A stretch of 39,463 nucleotides of DNA, taken from positions 1 through 39,463 of IMG/VR virus record IMGVR_UViG_3300044684_000582; one strand, written 5' to 3'. The stretch is from a virus. The translations under genes were made by a program, and so were the position numbers. Position 1 is the stretch's first letter; each line of letters starts with the position of its first letter. Below the pieces are notes generated by a model. It searched no databases. It was given only the letters and a program-made list of their open reading frames with translations, and had not been told where the DNA came from. This document shows, in pieces, positions 16,461-24,345 of this stretch.

Positions 16461-17117
16461 ATGGCAGAGCGTGACCAGCCCGACAAACAGCACGAGGTAC
16501 AACAACAACAAGACCACCCCTTTACCTGGCATCGTGGCGAAAACTTTAAAGCTGTCTTTCGGGAAGAAGAACGGGACGGAGAAACACATTTTATCGTTGG
16601 GGTGTATTCGGAGCAAGAAAAAGAAATAGTTGTTTTTGATTTCAATGGCGGAGTCAGCCACTACACAACAGGTTTCTTGTCTGCTGAACAGATTGCACAC
16701 ACTGAACTTGCACCGCTCACCGCTTCCCCACAAGAGCCACAACCACAAAGACAGCCTCCACAAGAAACAGAGCATAAACCTGTCAAGCTGACAGGGAAAA
16801 TAACCAGCGTGGGACAATTGCATGAGTCGAAGAAAAAGAAGCAACCCATGTTCTTATTTACATTTCATGATGAAACAAACAACAAAGAGCGGCGGGCAGT
16901 GGCTTTTGACTCCATAGCGCAAAGGTTGGCAGCTCCTGAGACAGATTTACAGCCTGGGGAAGAAATAACCCTCTTTGCCTGGAAGCATGAAAATACGCTG
17001 CACGTCAACAACCAACCAACAAAAATTGAAGATTGGTATGTCCAACGGGCAATTTACAAAGGGGCAGTGTATGAAAAGCCACGCACGAAACAACAACGCA
17101 GGGATACCAGGCGATAG
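16461..17117 (+). CDS. OB-fold-like protein, possible single-strand DNA binder
   Basis: 218 residues. The N-terminal part (FKAVFREEERDGETHFIVGVY) and the later part from about 113 (VKLTGKITSVGQL, FLFTFHDETNNKERRAVAFD, GEEITLFAWKHENTLHVN) each show five-strand OB-type patterns, joined by a Gln/Pro-rich linker. Strand order and basic character suit nucleic-acid binding, as in Ssb or replication accessory proteins, but no Ssb C-terminal acidic tip is present; it ends in basic residues (KQQRRDTRR). Its position before the hairpin and iteron region supports a replication or transfer role. The function is inferred. Confidence 0.5.
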   Translation: MAERDQPDKQHEVQQQQDHPFTWHRGENFKAVFREEERDGETHFIVGVYSEQEKEIVVFDFNGGVSHYTTGFLSAEQIAHTELAPLTASPQEPQPQRQPPQETEHKPVKLTGKITSVGQLHESKKKKQPMFLFTFHDETNNKERRAVAFDSIAQRLAAPETDLQPGEEITLFAWKHENTLHVNNQPTKIEDWYVQRAIYKGAVYEKPRTKQQRRDTRR

Positions 17118-17904
17118 CCTCTACTTTCAAAAATTTCAGAAGGGTTCAAGGGAAGATGAAATTTTTGACTCATTGTGCGGACGAGCAGGAAAGATACACG
17201 CTGCCCGATTGGGGATGAGTTGGCGGGGAAAAATGATTTTGTGTGGTGTATTGCGAGCGGGAGGGGGTCAGGGAAAAATGAGGCAGCATTTTAGTGAAGC
17301 GTTCCCTGACCCCCTCCCGCTCCTCTCTCGTCCGCCTCTCTGCGTTAGCACTCTCTTCCCTTGCTCTTTCGAGTCGGACATGTGTTCGATATAGTTTCCG
17401 CTACGAGCTTATATGCTGGGTGTATAGCCAAACAGATATACTCTTTTTATCTCACGTTGGTAGGAAGTACCCGATATGCTTTTTAGCACAATTGTTAGTA
17501 GTTTGCTTTTCATTGAAAGATAATTCGCGTTCTGATATAGTTTGATATGGATTTGCCGACTGTTCTGATTTTTTGCACGTTAAAACTGGGTTCCCCCTTA
17601 ACAACCCCCTCCTCTTGTTGTCTTATGGCAATGGCTTTCTTCCCGTAGCGTTCCGCTACCGAAAAAAATCTATTAAAAAAACAATGCTGGCAAGTGCCTA
17701 ACGTAGCGTAACTCAGGTTAGTACTATTTCAGATGTCCCCTATCCAGCGCTTCATGCGGGCTAGCTGTGCAATACGCACTACCGCTAGCTTCTACATGGG
17801 AAAATATGGAGGGAGGTACATGGAGCTGATTCTTTGCTTTGTAGTTTGATATGGTTAGGCAGTACATAACCCTATGTAAGCAGAAGTAAAGAAACACGGT
17901 CAAC
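17118..17904. other. Gene-poor region between OB-fold gene and iterons
   Basis: About 790 bp with no supported gene. It contains the long hairpin listed separately. The rest is AT-rich with several T-runs. With the adjacent iterons it is the best candidate in the window for an origin of replication or transfer. Confidence 0.5.
17177..17335. repeat. Perfect 21-bp inverted repeat inside a wider dyad (origin-like)
   Basis: Arms 17255-17275 and 17302-17322 are exact reverse complements over 21 bp (GAGCGGGAGG... pairs with ...CCTCCCGCTC) around a 26-nt loop. A second exact dyad, GCGGACGAG (17177-17185) with CTCGTCCGC (17327-17335), encloses it. It is a GC-rich structure in AT-rich surroundings. 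No T-run follows it. This could be an oriT, a single-strand origin or a strong RNA structure. Confidence 0.75.
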
Positions 17905-18110
17905 CTTTTTGTAGACAAGTGGACAAACATGTTTGTGGGTTTCTCCACTTGTGGGTAAAACCACAAAACTACTTTCAGGTTTACCCACTTGTAGCTTTGT
18001 GTACTTGTACACTTGCGGGTTTAACTGTTTGCTTACTTGTGGTTTTGTATACAAGTAGTTTTGTGTACTTGTGGGTAAAACCACAAAACTACTTGTCTGT
18101 TCTCTCGTGT
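17905..18110. repeat. ACTTGT/CCACAA iteron array, centromere- or origin-like
   Basis: The word ACTTGT (or ACAAGT) occurs about eight times, in phrases such as CACTTGTGGGTAAAACCACA (near 17946 and 18065) and GTGTACTTGTACACTTG (near 17999). The first phrase is itself nearly palindromic. The array lies just 3' of the RHH-protein gene, and the same phrases recur inside that gene at about 18303-18375. Units are not evenly spaced. Clustered iterons next to an RHH protein and an ATPase gene resemble plasmid partition loci. Confidence 0.7.
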
Positions 18111-18142
18111 ATGGGTTTTAAACTTACTATCTGGTAGCGGAA

Positions 18143-18499
18143 CTACTTATTTCTCTCGAAGTATTCTGTAAGAGCTTTTTCTACAACTTCATAATCTTTA
18201 ATATCTTGTTGTACTGCGAACATCTTAATTCTCTTTACCATATCTGGATGAAGATGAGTAGTATATTTCTGAGGTTTCTCATTGATAGGGTGGGGGAGTA
18301 CGCCACTTGTAGTTTTACCCACAAAACCGTTTGTGGGTTTGTGTACTTGTACACTTGTGGGTTTGGCTGTTTGCTTCTTTTCGCGCTGTGGAGCATTTTC
18401 AGCGTATATCTCTTTTGTAGTAGAGGAGGGCAAGACTGTTGGAGAAACAGGCTGTTTTGTTTTTTTCTCTAATTGCATCAGTTCGCTATAGTCTGCCAT
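18143..18499 (-). CDS. RHH-like DNA-binding protein, partition type
   Basis: 118 residues. The C-terminal 40 (TTHLHPDMVKRIKMFAVQQD, then DYEVVEKALTEYFE) read as a ribbon-helix-helix domain: a short strand and two helices. The N-terminal half is Lys/Thr/Gln-rich. Residues about 42-68 (PTSVQVHKPTNGFVGKTTSG) are encoded by the same repeats that form the iteron array downstream, so the repeats have entered the coding sequence or spread from it. It starts 1 nt after the stop of the ATPase gene, so the two form an operon, as in ParA/ParB-like pairs, though the ATPase is not ParA type. Confidence 0.65.
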   Translation of the reverse strand: MADYSELMQLEKKTKQPVSPTVLPSSTTKEIYAENAPQREKKQTAKPTSVQVHKPTNGFVGKTTSGVLPHPINEKPQKYTTHLHPDMVKRIKMFAVQQDIKDYEVVEKALTEYFERNK

Positions 18500-18500
18500 A

Positions 18501-19313
18501 TTATTTTTCTAAATCAAGCTGTTTCGCTGCATAGGTAACTTGCTCAATTCCTGCCTGTGAAAGCTGTCGAAGGTATATATGTCGGAGGATTTCATCAGAG
18601 AGCTTGATTGCATCACGTGGTAAACCTTTTGAATAGGCGAATATTTCTGTAAATGCGTCCTGGGTGAAGGGAATAGTTGATTTATTACCAGATGCGACAC
18701 TCCAGCGGAATCGAAGCATCCCTTCTAGGTCAACGGGTGACATCGGATTTATAGCAATTGGTATCATACGTGATGCAAGCTCTTTGTAGCGTTTTACCTT
18801 GTCTGATAACTCTTCCTGTCCAGTAAGGACAACTTGTAACAACTTCACATCTGAGGTTTCAAAGTTCAAAAGGTAGTGAATGAGTCGGAGAATGTCACGA
18901 GTCATGTTTTGCGCCTCATCGACAAATAGAGTCGGTACTTTTTGAGCCTTGTACTGGTCAACAAGGAATTTTTCAAACAGTTTTAACGAGCGCTCATATG
19001 CTCGGTCTGTTGGGACGTTAAACGCATCCATAATTGCACGAAGAAATGAATTAGCTGCCTTGATATTTGGAGCGATAACCAGGCGTAGCGTATAGGTTTC
19101 ATCCTCACTTAGCTCCTCGTACAACCGTCTTAAAATGCTCGTCTTTCCTGAGCCAATAGCGCCGTACATATAGAGTGGGGCTGTCCGATGTCGTGTCATA
19201 AATTCGACTTTAGCAGTGGCTTCTTTTACTTGCTCATTAAGGTATAGAAAGCGGGGGCTAGGGGAGAGCCTGAATGGTTCTTCATCAAGGTGAAAATAGT
19301 TAAGTAAGTCCAT
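18501..19313 (-). CDS. ExeA/TniB-like AAA+ ATPase
   Basis: 270 residues. It begins MDLLNYFHLDEEPFRLSPSP, a hallmark opening of the ExeA/TniB family. Walker A is GAIGSGKT at 51-58 and Walker B is LFVDEAQN at about 129-136. VVLTGQEEL near 180 and SRMIPIAINPMS match the sensor region. The family includes transposition target regulators (TniB, TnsC-like) and secretion ATPases. Here it is paired with an RHH protein and iterons rather than a transposase, pointing to partition or replication. Promoter 19323-19352 puts transcription start within about 2 nt of the ATG. Confidence 0.82.
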   Translation of the reverse strand: MDLLNYFHLDEEPFRLSPSPRFLYLNEQVKEATAKVEFMTRHRTAPLYMYGAIGSGKTSILRRLYEELSEDETYTLRLVIAPNIKAANSFLRAIMDAFNVPTDRAYERSLKLFEKFLVDQYKAQKVPTLFVDEAQNMTRDILRLIHYLLNFETSDVKLLQVVLTGQEELSDKVKRYKELASRMIPIAINPMSPVDLEGMLRFRWSVASGNKSTIPFTQDAFTEIFAYSKGLPRDAIKLSDEILRHIYLRQLSQAGIEQVTYAAKQLDLEK

Positions 19314-19322
19314 GTAACATCT

Positions 19323-19352
19323 ACTATATTGGTATTTGAGTTAAGTTGTCAA
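19323..19352 (-). promoter_or_regulatory. Promoter of the AAA ATPase-RHH operon
   Basis: On the minus strand, TTGACA (19352-19347), 18 bp and TATAGT (19328-19323), then 9 nt to the ATG at 19313. Leaderless arrangement. Confidence 0.75.
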
Positions 19353-19369
19353 GTAGTATATGTTAATTT

Positions 19370-19945
19370 AGAGAAGTAGGGTATTGACAAACTTATTATT
19401 TAACAATTTGCATAAGAGTACAAAGCACATGATTTTGAAAGTGAACATACCTGTAGGCAGGGGAAGATAAGGCAATACCAAACAAGCAGAGAGAACGCTG
19501 GTTGTACTTACTCCATGCCTACAGGCATGATGTCGTAAGTGATAGAGTTAGGCACTTCCACTAACTCGCTCCTGAGAGAGCTTTTGCTGTCGCTCTTAGG
19601 GGAAAGTATAACAGTGATAACGCTCACATGGTCAAGATGTTACTTTTGAGGAAGTATAAGAAAATTTCTATTCTGGTAGGTATTAGCTTTGTGGGGTGGA
19701 TGTGACTTGCACACATCATGCGTAAACACATTCTATGGCTCGTTTCCGATTCCCCATAGACTTTCAGAGGGTTTGTAGTTTTCACTAGACTTACTCTCCC
19801 GTAAGATTTCAGTCCCCTGGCGGCGTCCTAACGCCGTTTCACCCCTTGCGATTATATCAAAACGTGAATGATGGGAAAGGTTGGACGCATCAAGTACGGA
19901 TGGTGTATGAAGAACATATCAGTGTAAATGAATCTCGAATAATGC
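19370..19945. other. Structured gene-free region
   Basis: About 580 bp with no supported gene but many dyads: CCTGTAGGCA (19450-19459) pairs with TGCCTACAGG (19515-19524); CATGCCTACAGGCATG is a local hairpin; GGCG and CGCC enclose GCGTCCTAA near 19819-19832. The look of the 19440-19860 segment, with short GC hairpins at both sides and no ORF, recalls left and right ends of IS200/IS605-type elements that have lost their genes. That reading is tentative. Confidence 0.4.
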
Positions 19946-19951
19946 TATAAT
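19943..19951 (+). promoter_or_regulatory. Extended -10 promoter, leaderless
   Basis: TGCTATAAT, then 7 nt to ATG 19959. The same TGCTATAAT word precedes several small genes at 24.9-30.3 kb. Confidence 0.7.
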
Positions 19952-19958
19952 ACCTATT

Positions 19959-20576
19959 ATGTATAAACAAAGTAAAAATTCTGGAATGATAATTCTTCCC
20001 CCTTCAGAAGTGATGCCATCAGATGAAGCTAAGCAGAAGGCGCAGGAGTTAGCCAAAGTGCAAGAGCAGATACTAACTTTAAGTACATCGTTTCCTGACA
20101 AGTTCGAAGCGACTGATTTCTCTGCTGGTTCATTTTACTTCAGCCGTGATAAGATGCTTATATTTTTTCAACTAGTGCTAGTCCCTATCTTTTCTCAAAA
20201 AATCACGTCTGTCTCTCTCTCATACCACACGGATAATAAATCTCCTTATGAAGCCTATTTTCAGGGAGGCTGGTGCTTGTCATTATCCATATTTAGCGAT
20301 AATGCATTGCATACAGCTTTTGCCCATTTTATAAAACAGCATCCGAACAAGGATTTTGCTAATACGTTTTATCTGTTTCAAGAGACGGGCAAGTTCGCAA
20401 AAGTGATACGGGTGAAAAAGGAATTTATGGTCGATAGAGGGCTTGTGCTGGATACGAAGCTGTCAAAAGATTATCTTTCAGAAATGACTAGGCTGGATTT
20501 TGACTATGCAGAAAGAGGACTCATGCTTTTAAAAGAAAGACTTGAGGAGAGTATACAGAGACAAAACGATTTTTAG
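19959..20576 (+). CDS. Hypothetical protein
   Basis: 205 residues from ATG 19959, leaderless. After a polar helix (SDEAKQKAQELAKVQEQILT) the middle shows alternating strands (GSFYFSRDKMLIFFQLVLVP; KITSVSLSYH; WCLSLSIFSD), and the C-terminus is helical (DFDYAERGLMLLKERLEES). There is no transmembrane helix of full length and no catalytic motif that I recognise. Monocistronic. The structured element at 20595-20655 lies just after its stop. Confidence 0.6.
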   Translation: MYKQSKNSGMIILPPSEVMPSDEAKQKAQELAKVQEQILTLSTSFPDKFEATDFSAGSFYFSRDKMLIFFQLVLVPIFSQKITSVSLSYHTDNKSPYEAYFQGGWCLSLSIFSDNALHTAFAHFIKQHPNKDFANTFYLFQETGKFAKVIRVKKEFMVDRGLVLDTKLSKDYLSEMTRLDFDYAERGLMLLKERLEESIQRQNDF

Positions 20577-20594
20577 AGTAACAAAAATATGAAA

Positions 20595-20655
20595 ATAGGA
20601 AGACTGGTCTATAAGGACTTGCGCAGGGCAACCGCAAAAGCGGCAATCTTCCTAT
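20595..20655 (+). ncRNA. Compact cloverleaf-like RNA or terminator structure
   Basis: The outer stem ATAGGAAGA/TCTTCCTAT (9 bp, exact) encloses three small hairpins in a row: GTC-tataag-GAC, TTGC-gcagg-GCAA and CCGC-aaaa-GCGG. Almost every base is used. It is not a tRNA by its arm sequences (no T-loop consensus). Placed 19 nt after a stop codon, it could be a terminator-like 3' end, a small RNA or a recombination site. Confidence 0.5.
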
Positions 20656-20693
20656 ACTAAAGGGGACTATCTACAAAGATTCAGTTGTTAGTG

Positions 20694-21014
20694 CTAGTAG
20701 CGTCCATTTCCCTGGAGATTCCTGTTGCGTGACCTTTTTTCTCTACTGCCAGAACCGCCACCTGAGTGACCACCATAGCCGCCACCTGAATGGCTACCAG
20801 AGCCACCACCGGAGTTCTTGATAGCCTGTATCTGCTCTTCAACGGATTGGGCATTGTTCCATATGCCAGAGTTATATGCTTTAAGTTCAGCAATCGTTCT
20901 CGCCTGGGACTCCGTGACTTCACCTTCTTCCATAGCGTCAATATTCTCTCGGTTCTCATGATATTGCTTCATAAGACGTCTCTTTTCGTCTACCAACTCC
21001 TGAAAGCTAGCCAT
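20694..21014 (-). CDS. Helical protein with Gly/Ser-rich tail
   Basis: 106 residues from ATG 21014, after AGAAAGGATG. Residues 1-68 are helical and charged (FQELVDEKRRLMKQYHENRE). Residues about 69-92 are Gly/Ser/His repeats (GGGSGSHSGG, GGYGGHSGGG) and the end is basic (SREKRSRNRN). Such tails are flexible and often bind nucleic acid or surfaces. No family is recognised. The palindrome at 21239-21258 lies 225 bp upstream, too far to assign control safely. Confidence 0.6.
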   Translation of the reverse strand: MASFQELVDEKRRLMKQYHENRENIDAMEEGEVTESQARTIAELKAYNSGIWNNAQSVEEQIQAIKNSGGGSGSHSGGGYGGHSGGGSGSREKRSRNRNLQGNGRY

Positions 21015-21238
21015 TTGTTACATCATCCTTTCTGTAGATGTGTAATACTTAGAACTGATTCAACAATAGACTTTGTACCGTAGCTCTTTAATTTTTTGCA
21101 TGATAGGCAGTGATAAAAACAGCCTAGAAGTTTTATCTTGCATATCAGTAAAAAACGTCCCTTATGAGTCAACGAGCTACTCCATTTATCAAAATGGTTG
21201 GCAGAGTATAGCAAAAGAGGTAACATGAGTCAAATAGT

Positions 21239-21258
21239 GTCATTCAAGTTTGAATGAC
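21239..21258. promoter_or_regulatory. Palindromic operator, copy 1
   Basis: GTCATTCAAGTTTGAATGAC has perfect 9-bp arms. It nearly equals the operator at 23153-23172. The two sites bracket the TrmB-acyltransferase gene pair. Confidence 0.7.
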
Positions 21259-21287
21259 AAAATAACAGTAGGCATGATTTTAAATAT

Positions 21288-22232
21288 TTATGGATAGATA
21301 AGGTGTGTTTTTTCTAGCTCCTCAATGGGCCGAAACGTGTGGTTGAGAAATGTATATGAGCCATCTGTCTCTGTGCCGCCGACATTTGCAAACTGAAAGC
21401 CTGCGCGATATTTCACAAGTAGCGTTTGATGGATGGCCCATACACTAGCAATCTTTGTATCTGGCGTGAAGATTGAGGCCACAAGGGCCGTAGTCCGAGC
21501 GGAAATATCAGACATTGCAGTAAAGCCTACAATTTTATTTGTTGTTACATCTGTGACGACAAATTTATCTATATCAGCGTCCGGGTAGATGGCGTGACTT
21601 GCATAGTACATCCCGGTTTCTTTGCCTGGGGTAGCTTTTGTATTTCCGTCTTTTAATACGAATACCTCTAAAACTGCCTCTTTATCTGCTGCCTGGTATG
21701 GTCGAAGTGTCACCGGGGGCTTTTTGTTCAACTGCCGCTTGAGCTGGTGATACTTCCGGCCTTTCGGGTGTTCAAGCATCTGCAGCTTTACAATTTGCTG
21801 GGGGTACGTCTGGTCGTCAAAACGAGCTGCAGCGCTCCAACGCTCGCCGGCCTGGTACTCCCTAAACCCGTAGGGGAGAAAGGCCGGTATATCCTGGGGG
21901 TTAATATTCTTGAATATTATTTGTGGAGCGTTGAGCGAGCGTTGCACCTGGCGGGCCGTTGCCGCTAGATATGACGGCTCGGCAAAAAATAGGGGGATAA
22001 CAAGGCTAGGGTCTGCGGGTGATTTCCGGCCAAAGAAAATCAACGACCTGGCCGCGCTGTCGTATAGTTTAAACCCTCCGTAGCGTGTCGCCTGGATAAT
22101 ATACCCCCATGAGTCCTCATAATTTTTTGAGCCTGGCCGGAAGTAGTTAACGGTCTTTTGCAAGATTGCCTTATCTGTTGGAGAAATAGGCGTAAGAACA
22201 GCAGGGAAGCGGGTATCATTTGTTTGTTGCAT
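21288..22232 (-). CDS. GNAT-fold acyltransferase, DUF2156-like
   Basis: 314 residues. The layout is two GNAT-like halves. The first (about 28-150) has WGYIIQATRYGGFKLYDSAA and GFREYQAGERW. The second (about 165-310) has KGRKYHQLKRQLNK, a conserved-looking basic motif, and FANVGGTETDGSYTFLNHTF, the substrate region seen in phosphatidylglycerol lysyltransferase-type C-terminal domains (DUF2156). Such enzymes transfer acyl or aminoacyl groups from a donor such as aminoacyl-tRNA or acyl-CoA. It follows the TrmB-like gene by 18 nt on the same strand, so the regulator probably controls it. Donor and acceptor are unknown. Confidence 0.6.
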   Translation of the reverse strand: MQQTNDTRFPAVLTPISPTDKAILQKTVNYFRPGSKNYEDSWGYIIQATRYGGFKLYDSAARSLIFFGRKSPADPSLVIPLFFAEPSYLAATARQVQRSLNAPQIIFKNINPQDIPAFLPYGFREYQAGERWSAAARFDDQTYPQQIVKLQMLEHPKGRKYHQLKRQLNKKPPVTLRPYQAADKEAVLEVFVLKDGNTKATPGKETGMYYASHAIYPDADIDKFVVTDVTTNKIVGFTAMSDISARTTALVASIFTPDTKIASVWAIHQTLLVKYRAGFQFANVGGTETDGSYTFLNHTFRPIEELEKTHLIYP

Positions 22233-22250
22233 ATGGCGCGTAGGTTGTGG

Positions 22251-23051
22251 TTAGCCCTTCCCTTCGGCCTGAACAGGGGGGAGCGTCCGCCAAATATAAT
22301 CAAAGAGGACTTTAAAATTGTTGTATAGGTCGGCGTCTCGATGCACAACGGCGCTAATGGTGTCTTTAAAGTGGATGATGGCGACGTTGTTATCATAGAT
22401 TAAAATATCCTGTGCCGTTAATTGCATGTTTTTAGGGAAATATTTGTAAAAATACCGCTCCGGTGTTCCTGCACCTTCAAAGCGTTTTCTTGCTTCGGGG
22501 GAGTCTTCGACAATTTCAAACATCTGCATATCAGGGTTACGCCTGATAGCCGCGTCAAAAAGCTGCTTATTCTCTGGAAACACTTTTTCTATTTCTGTGA
22601 TATTTACATATGACCGTAGCTCTGACGCCTGCAATGCTTCCTCATAGATTTTTTTGACTGCTGGCTGATGTGTGACATATTTAATTTCAACCTCTCGGCT
22701 GGTTTTTGCTTTTACCCCTGCTGCCAGGCTAGTAAGTGTAGAGAGCATAAGCGGTAAACTATCCGCAACTTCTCGGCTTCTTTTTTCTTTCTGCTGCACT
22801 AGGTAGGGGAGTATTTCCTGTGGTTGGTTGGCTTCAAAAAGTGTTTGTGTGCCGCTCTCAAGCTTGTTGATTAGTCCTTTTTCAATGAGGAGATTAAGGC
22901 CATTATATGCCGAGGTTCGCCGGACGCCCGAAGTCTTAGCCAGGTCGCGGGCATTAACCACGCCAGTTTTTAACAGGCTTATATATATTTTCGCTTCCTG
23001 CTCTGAGAGTCCCAAGCGCTCTAAGTATTCTGTTACATCGTGTTTCATCAT
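22251..23051 (-). CDS. TrmB-family transcription regulator
   Basis: 266 residues. EYLERLGLSEQEAKIYISLLKTGVVNARDLAKTSGVRRTSAYNGLNLLIEKGLI at about 8-62 is the winged helix of TrmB-type regulators. The remaining about 200 residues include a PLD-like sensor part (SELRSYVNITEIEKVF; AQDILIYDNNVAIIHFKD). It is divergent from 23241 with the palindrome 23153-23172 in between, and is likely its ligand. It sits first in an operon with the acyltransferase. The TrmB class is common in archaea and scattered in bacteria. The inducer is unknown. Confidence 0.85.
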   Translation of the reverse strand: MMKHDVTEYLERLGLSEQEAKIYISLLKTGVVNARDLAKTSGVRRTSAYNGLNLLIEKGLINKLESGTQTLFEANQPQEILPYLVQQKEKRSREVADSLPLMLSTLTSLAAGVKAKTSREVEIKYVTHQPAVKKIYEEALQASELRSYVNITEIEKVFPENKQLFDAAIRRNPDMQMFEIVEDSPEARKRFEGAGTPERYFYKYFPKNMQLTAQDILIYDNNVAIIHFKDTISAVVHRDADLYNNFKVLFDYIWRTLPPVQAEGKG

Positions 23052-23152
23052 TCAGATAGATTTAACAGCCTGATTATAGCACTTCTTTTACAGTAAATAA
23101 AGTTGATGATTTTTGACAACATCGTTATCCCATAGAGTATTATTTTAAGTTT

Positions 23153-23172
23153 GTCATTCAGTTTTGAATGAC
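23153..23172. promoter_or_regulatory. Palindromic operator, copy 2
   Basis: GTCATTCAGTTTTGAATGAC lies between the divergent TrmB gene and 23241, ending 4 bp before the TTGACA of the rightward promoter. A bound regulator here would meet RNA polymerase. Same size and arms as copy 1. Confidence 0.75.
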
Positions 23173-23176
23173 AATA

Positions 23177-23205
23177 TTGACAACTCTGCAACGAAGTTCT
23201 ACAAT
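23177..23205 (+). promoter_or_regulatory. Promoter of the three-gene rightward operon
   Basis: TTGACA (23177-23182), 17 bp and TACAAT (23200-23205), a near-consensus promoter. Leader about 29 nt to ATG 23241. Confidence 0.8.
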
Positions 23206-23240
23206 GCTCGTAGCAATATATTTTGCTCTATTTACACTAT

Positions 23241-23504
23241 ATGCCAGAAGAACAATTAAAGCTACTCTTTGATAGCACCCTGACAAAGCAGAACGCCCGC
23301 GCGCGGGGCTTACTTCACGTAACGGACTTAACGCTTAACGAAAAAACGAGAGAAATAGATGAGCCGATGAGGGGGGATGTTCTCCGTATGGTCAATGATG
23401 AGGGTTACAAGATTGGACAACCTGAAACGCCGGGTTTTCCGTTGATGCCCTACGGCTTGTATAAGCCACTAAAAAAACCTGCTCAATCACAAAAGAAGGT
23501 ATGA
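23241..23504 (+). CDS. Small protein, first of three-gene operon
   Basis: 87 residues from ATG 23241; an in-frame TTG at 23223 would add six. The sequence is polar with a central REIDEPMRGDVLRMVNDEGYKIGQP and a Pro-rich end. No domain is recognised. It overlaps the next gene by 4 nt (ATGA-type coupling at 23501). The operon has a strong promoter next to the TrmB operator, so these three small genes are probably the regulated output of that switch. Confidence 0.6.
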   Translation: MPEEQLKLLFDSTLTKQNARARGLLHVTDLTLNEKTREIDEPMRGDVLRMVNDEGYKIGQPETPGFPLMPYGLYKPLKKPAQSQKKV

Positions 23505-23947
23505 CAAAAAGTATTGAAGACTTGCATTTAGAGATAGTTGGAGACTTGCAAAAATGTTTTCTTGCCTATTTGCAAAAACTAGCCCCTACTGCAGATTTCA
23601 GCCATGAGCCGCCGGGCTGGGTCGTCTCGGTGCTTTTGCCTCTTCGTGTTAGCTTACGCCGCTCTCCTGGTAACAAGCTCATTTTAACGGTTGAGAAGAG
23701 GCAAATACTTTACTTATCATCCCAGCAAGCCCAAGTTATAAAAACCTACACCAAAGACAACCGCCTCACCAAAGCCACCGCGATAGTAAAAATACTCAAG
23801 CTCTCATTGCTTACCCATAAAAACCTACGAACAATCACAGCTCTAGAGCAGGCCGAATATGGTAAAAATGTTACAGCCTTCTTAGACATTAAATTGCTGG
23901 GTAAAATAAAGTGGGATGAAAAACACGCCGATAATACAGCAGCATAG
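23501..23947 (+). CDS. Small basic protein, second of operon
   Basis: 148 residues. Helical start (IEDLHLEIVGDLQKCFLAYL), then short strands (WVVSVLLPLRVSLRRSPGNK) and a lysine-rich helical end. There is no signal peptide, membrane helix or catalytic motif. It overlaps the previous gene by 4 nt and the next by 32 nt, a compact arrangement typical of phage-like or element operons. Function unknown. Confidence 0.6.
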   Translation: MTKSIEDLHLEIVGDLQKCFLAYLQKLAPTADFSHEPPGWVVSVLLPLRVSLRRSPGNKLILTVEKRQILYLSSQQAQVIKTYTKDNRLTKATAIVKILKLSLLTHKNLRTITALEQAEYGKNVTAFLDIKLLGKIKWDEKHADNTAA

Positions 23948-24239
23948 CGAGAAGCAACCGGAAACAAAAAGTATCTATGAGGTATTTTTTGCTCTGCCAA
24001 TTGATGACGGCCTAGCGCCTCATACTGCCTATAAGCAGGATTATGAATGGTGCGGGGATGTCGGGCCATACACACCGCCCGCAATGGTCGCGGCTGCGCT
24101 CCTGCTCGTCCAAGAGCACGCCGTTAAACTTGGCCGCTCGCGGGTGGGGGTCTTCGGACGAACAGAGAATGATAGGGGATTATATAAGCCAGTGGAGAAG
24201 TCAAAACCGTTTCTTTCTGGCCTGTTTGGGAAAAAGTAA
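23916..24239 (+). CDS. Small protein, third of operon
   Basis: 107 residues from ATG 23916, inside the 3' end of the previous gene. VGPYTPPAMVAAALLLVQEHA is a hydrophobic helix, probably amphipathic rather than membrane spanning. The end is FLSGLFGKK. No family is recognised. A hairpin repeat (24346-24384) follows 107 nt after the stop and may end the transcript. Confidence 0.55.
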   Translation: MKNTPIIQQHSEKQPETKSIYEVFFALPIDDGLAPHTAYKQDYEWCGDVGPYTPPAMVAAALLLVQEHAVKLGRSRVGVFGRTENDRGLYKPVEKSKPFLSGLFGKK

Positions 24240-24345
24240 CCGCAAAACCGCACTTAACCCTATAGCTTACTGGTGCTTACAGCTTATAGTGGTGCTGGTG
24301 GGGAAAAGTCTCGCCTCAGATGTTTGAAAAATTGCCCTTGTCGTG

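Noticed and set aside
17872-18084. ORFs in the iteron region
   Set aside because: Their residues are translations of the repeats (Thr/Lys/Pro/Gln runs) and have no start signals.
17905-18110. Possible CRISPR array in the ACTTGT repeat region
   Set aside because: Units differ in length and spacing, no constant repeat of 24-37 bp with unique spacers, and no cas genes in the window.
20595-20655. tRNA gene
   Set aside because: No T-loop or anticodon-arm consensus and arms of wrong length.
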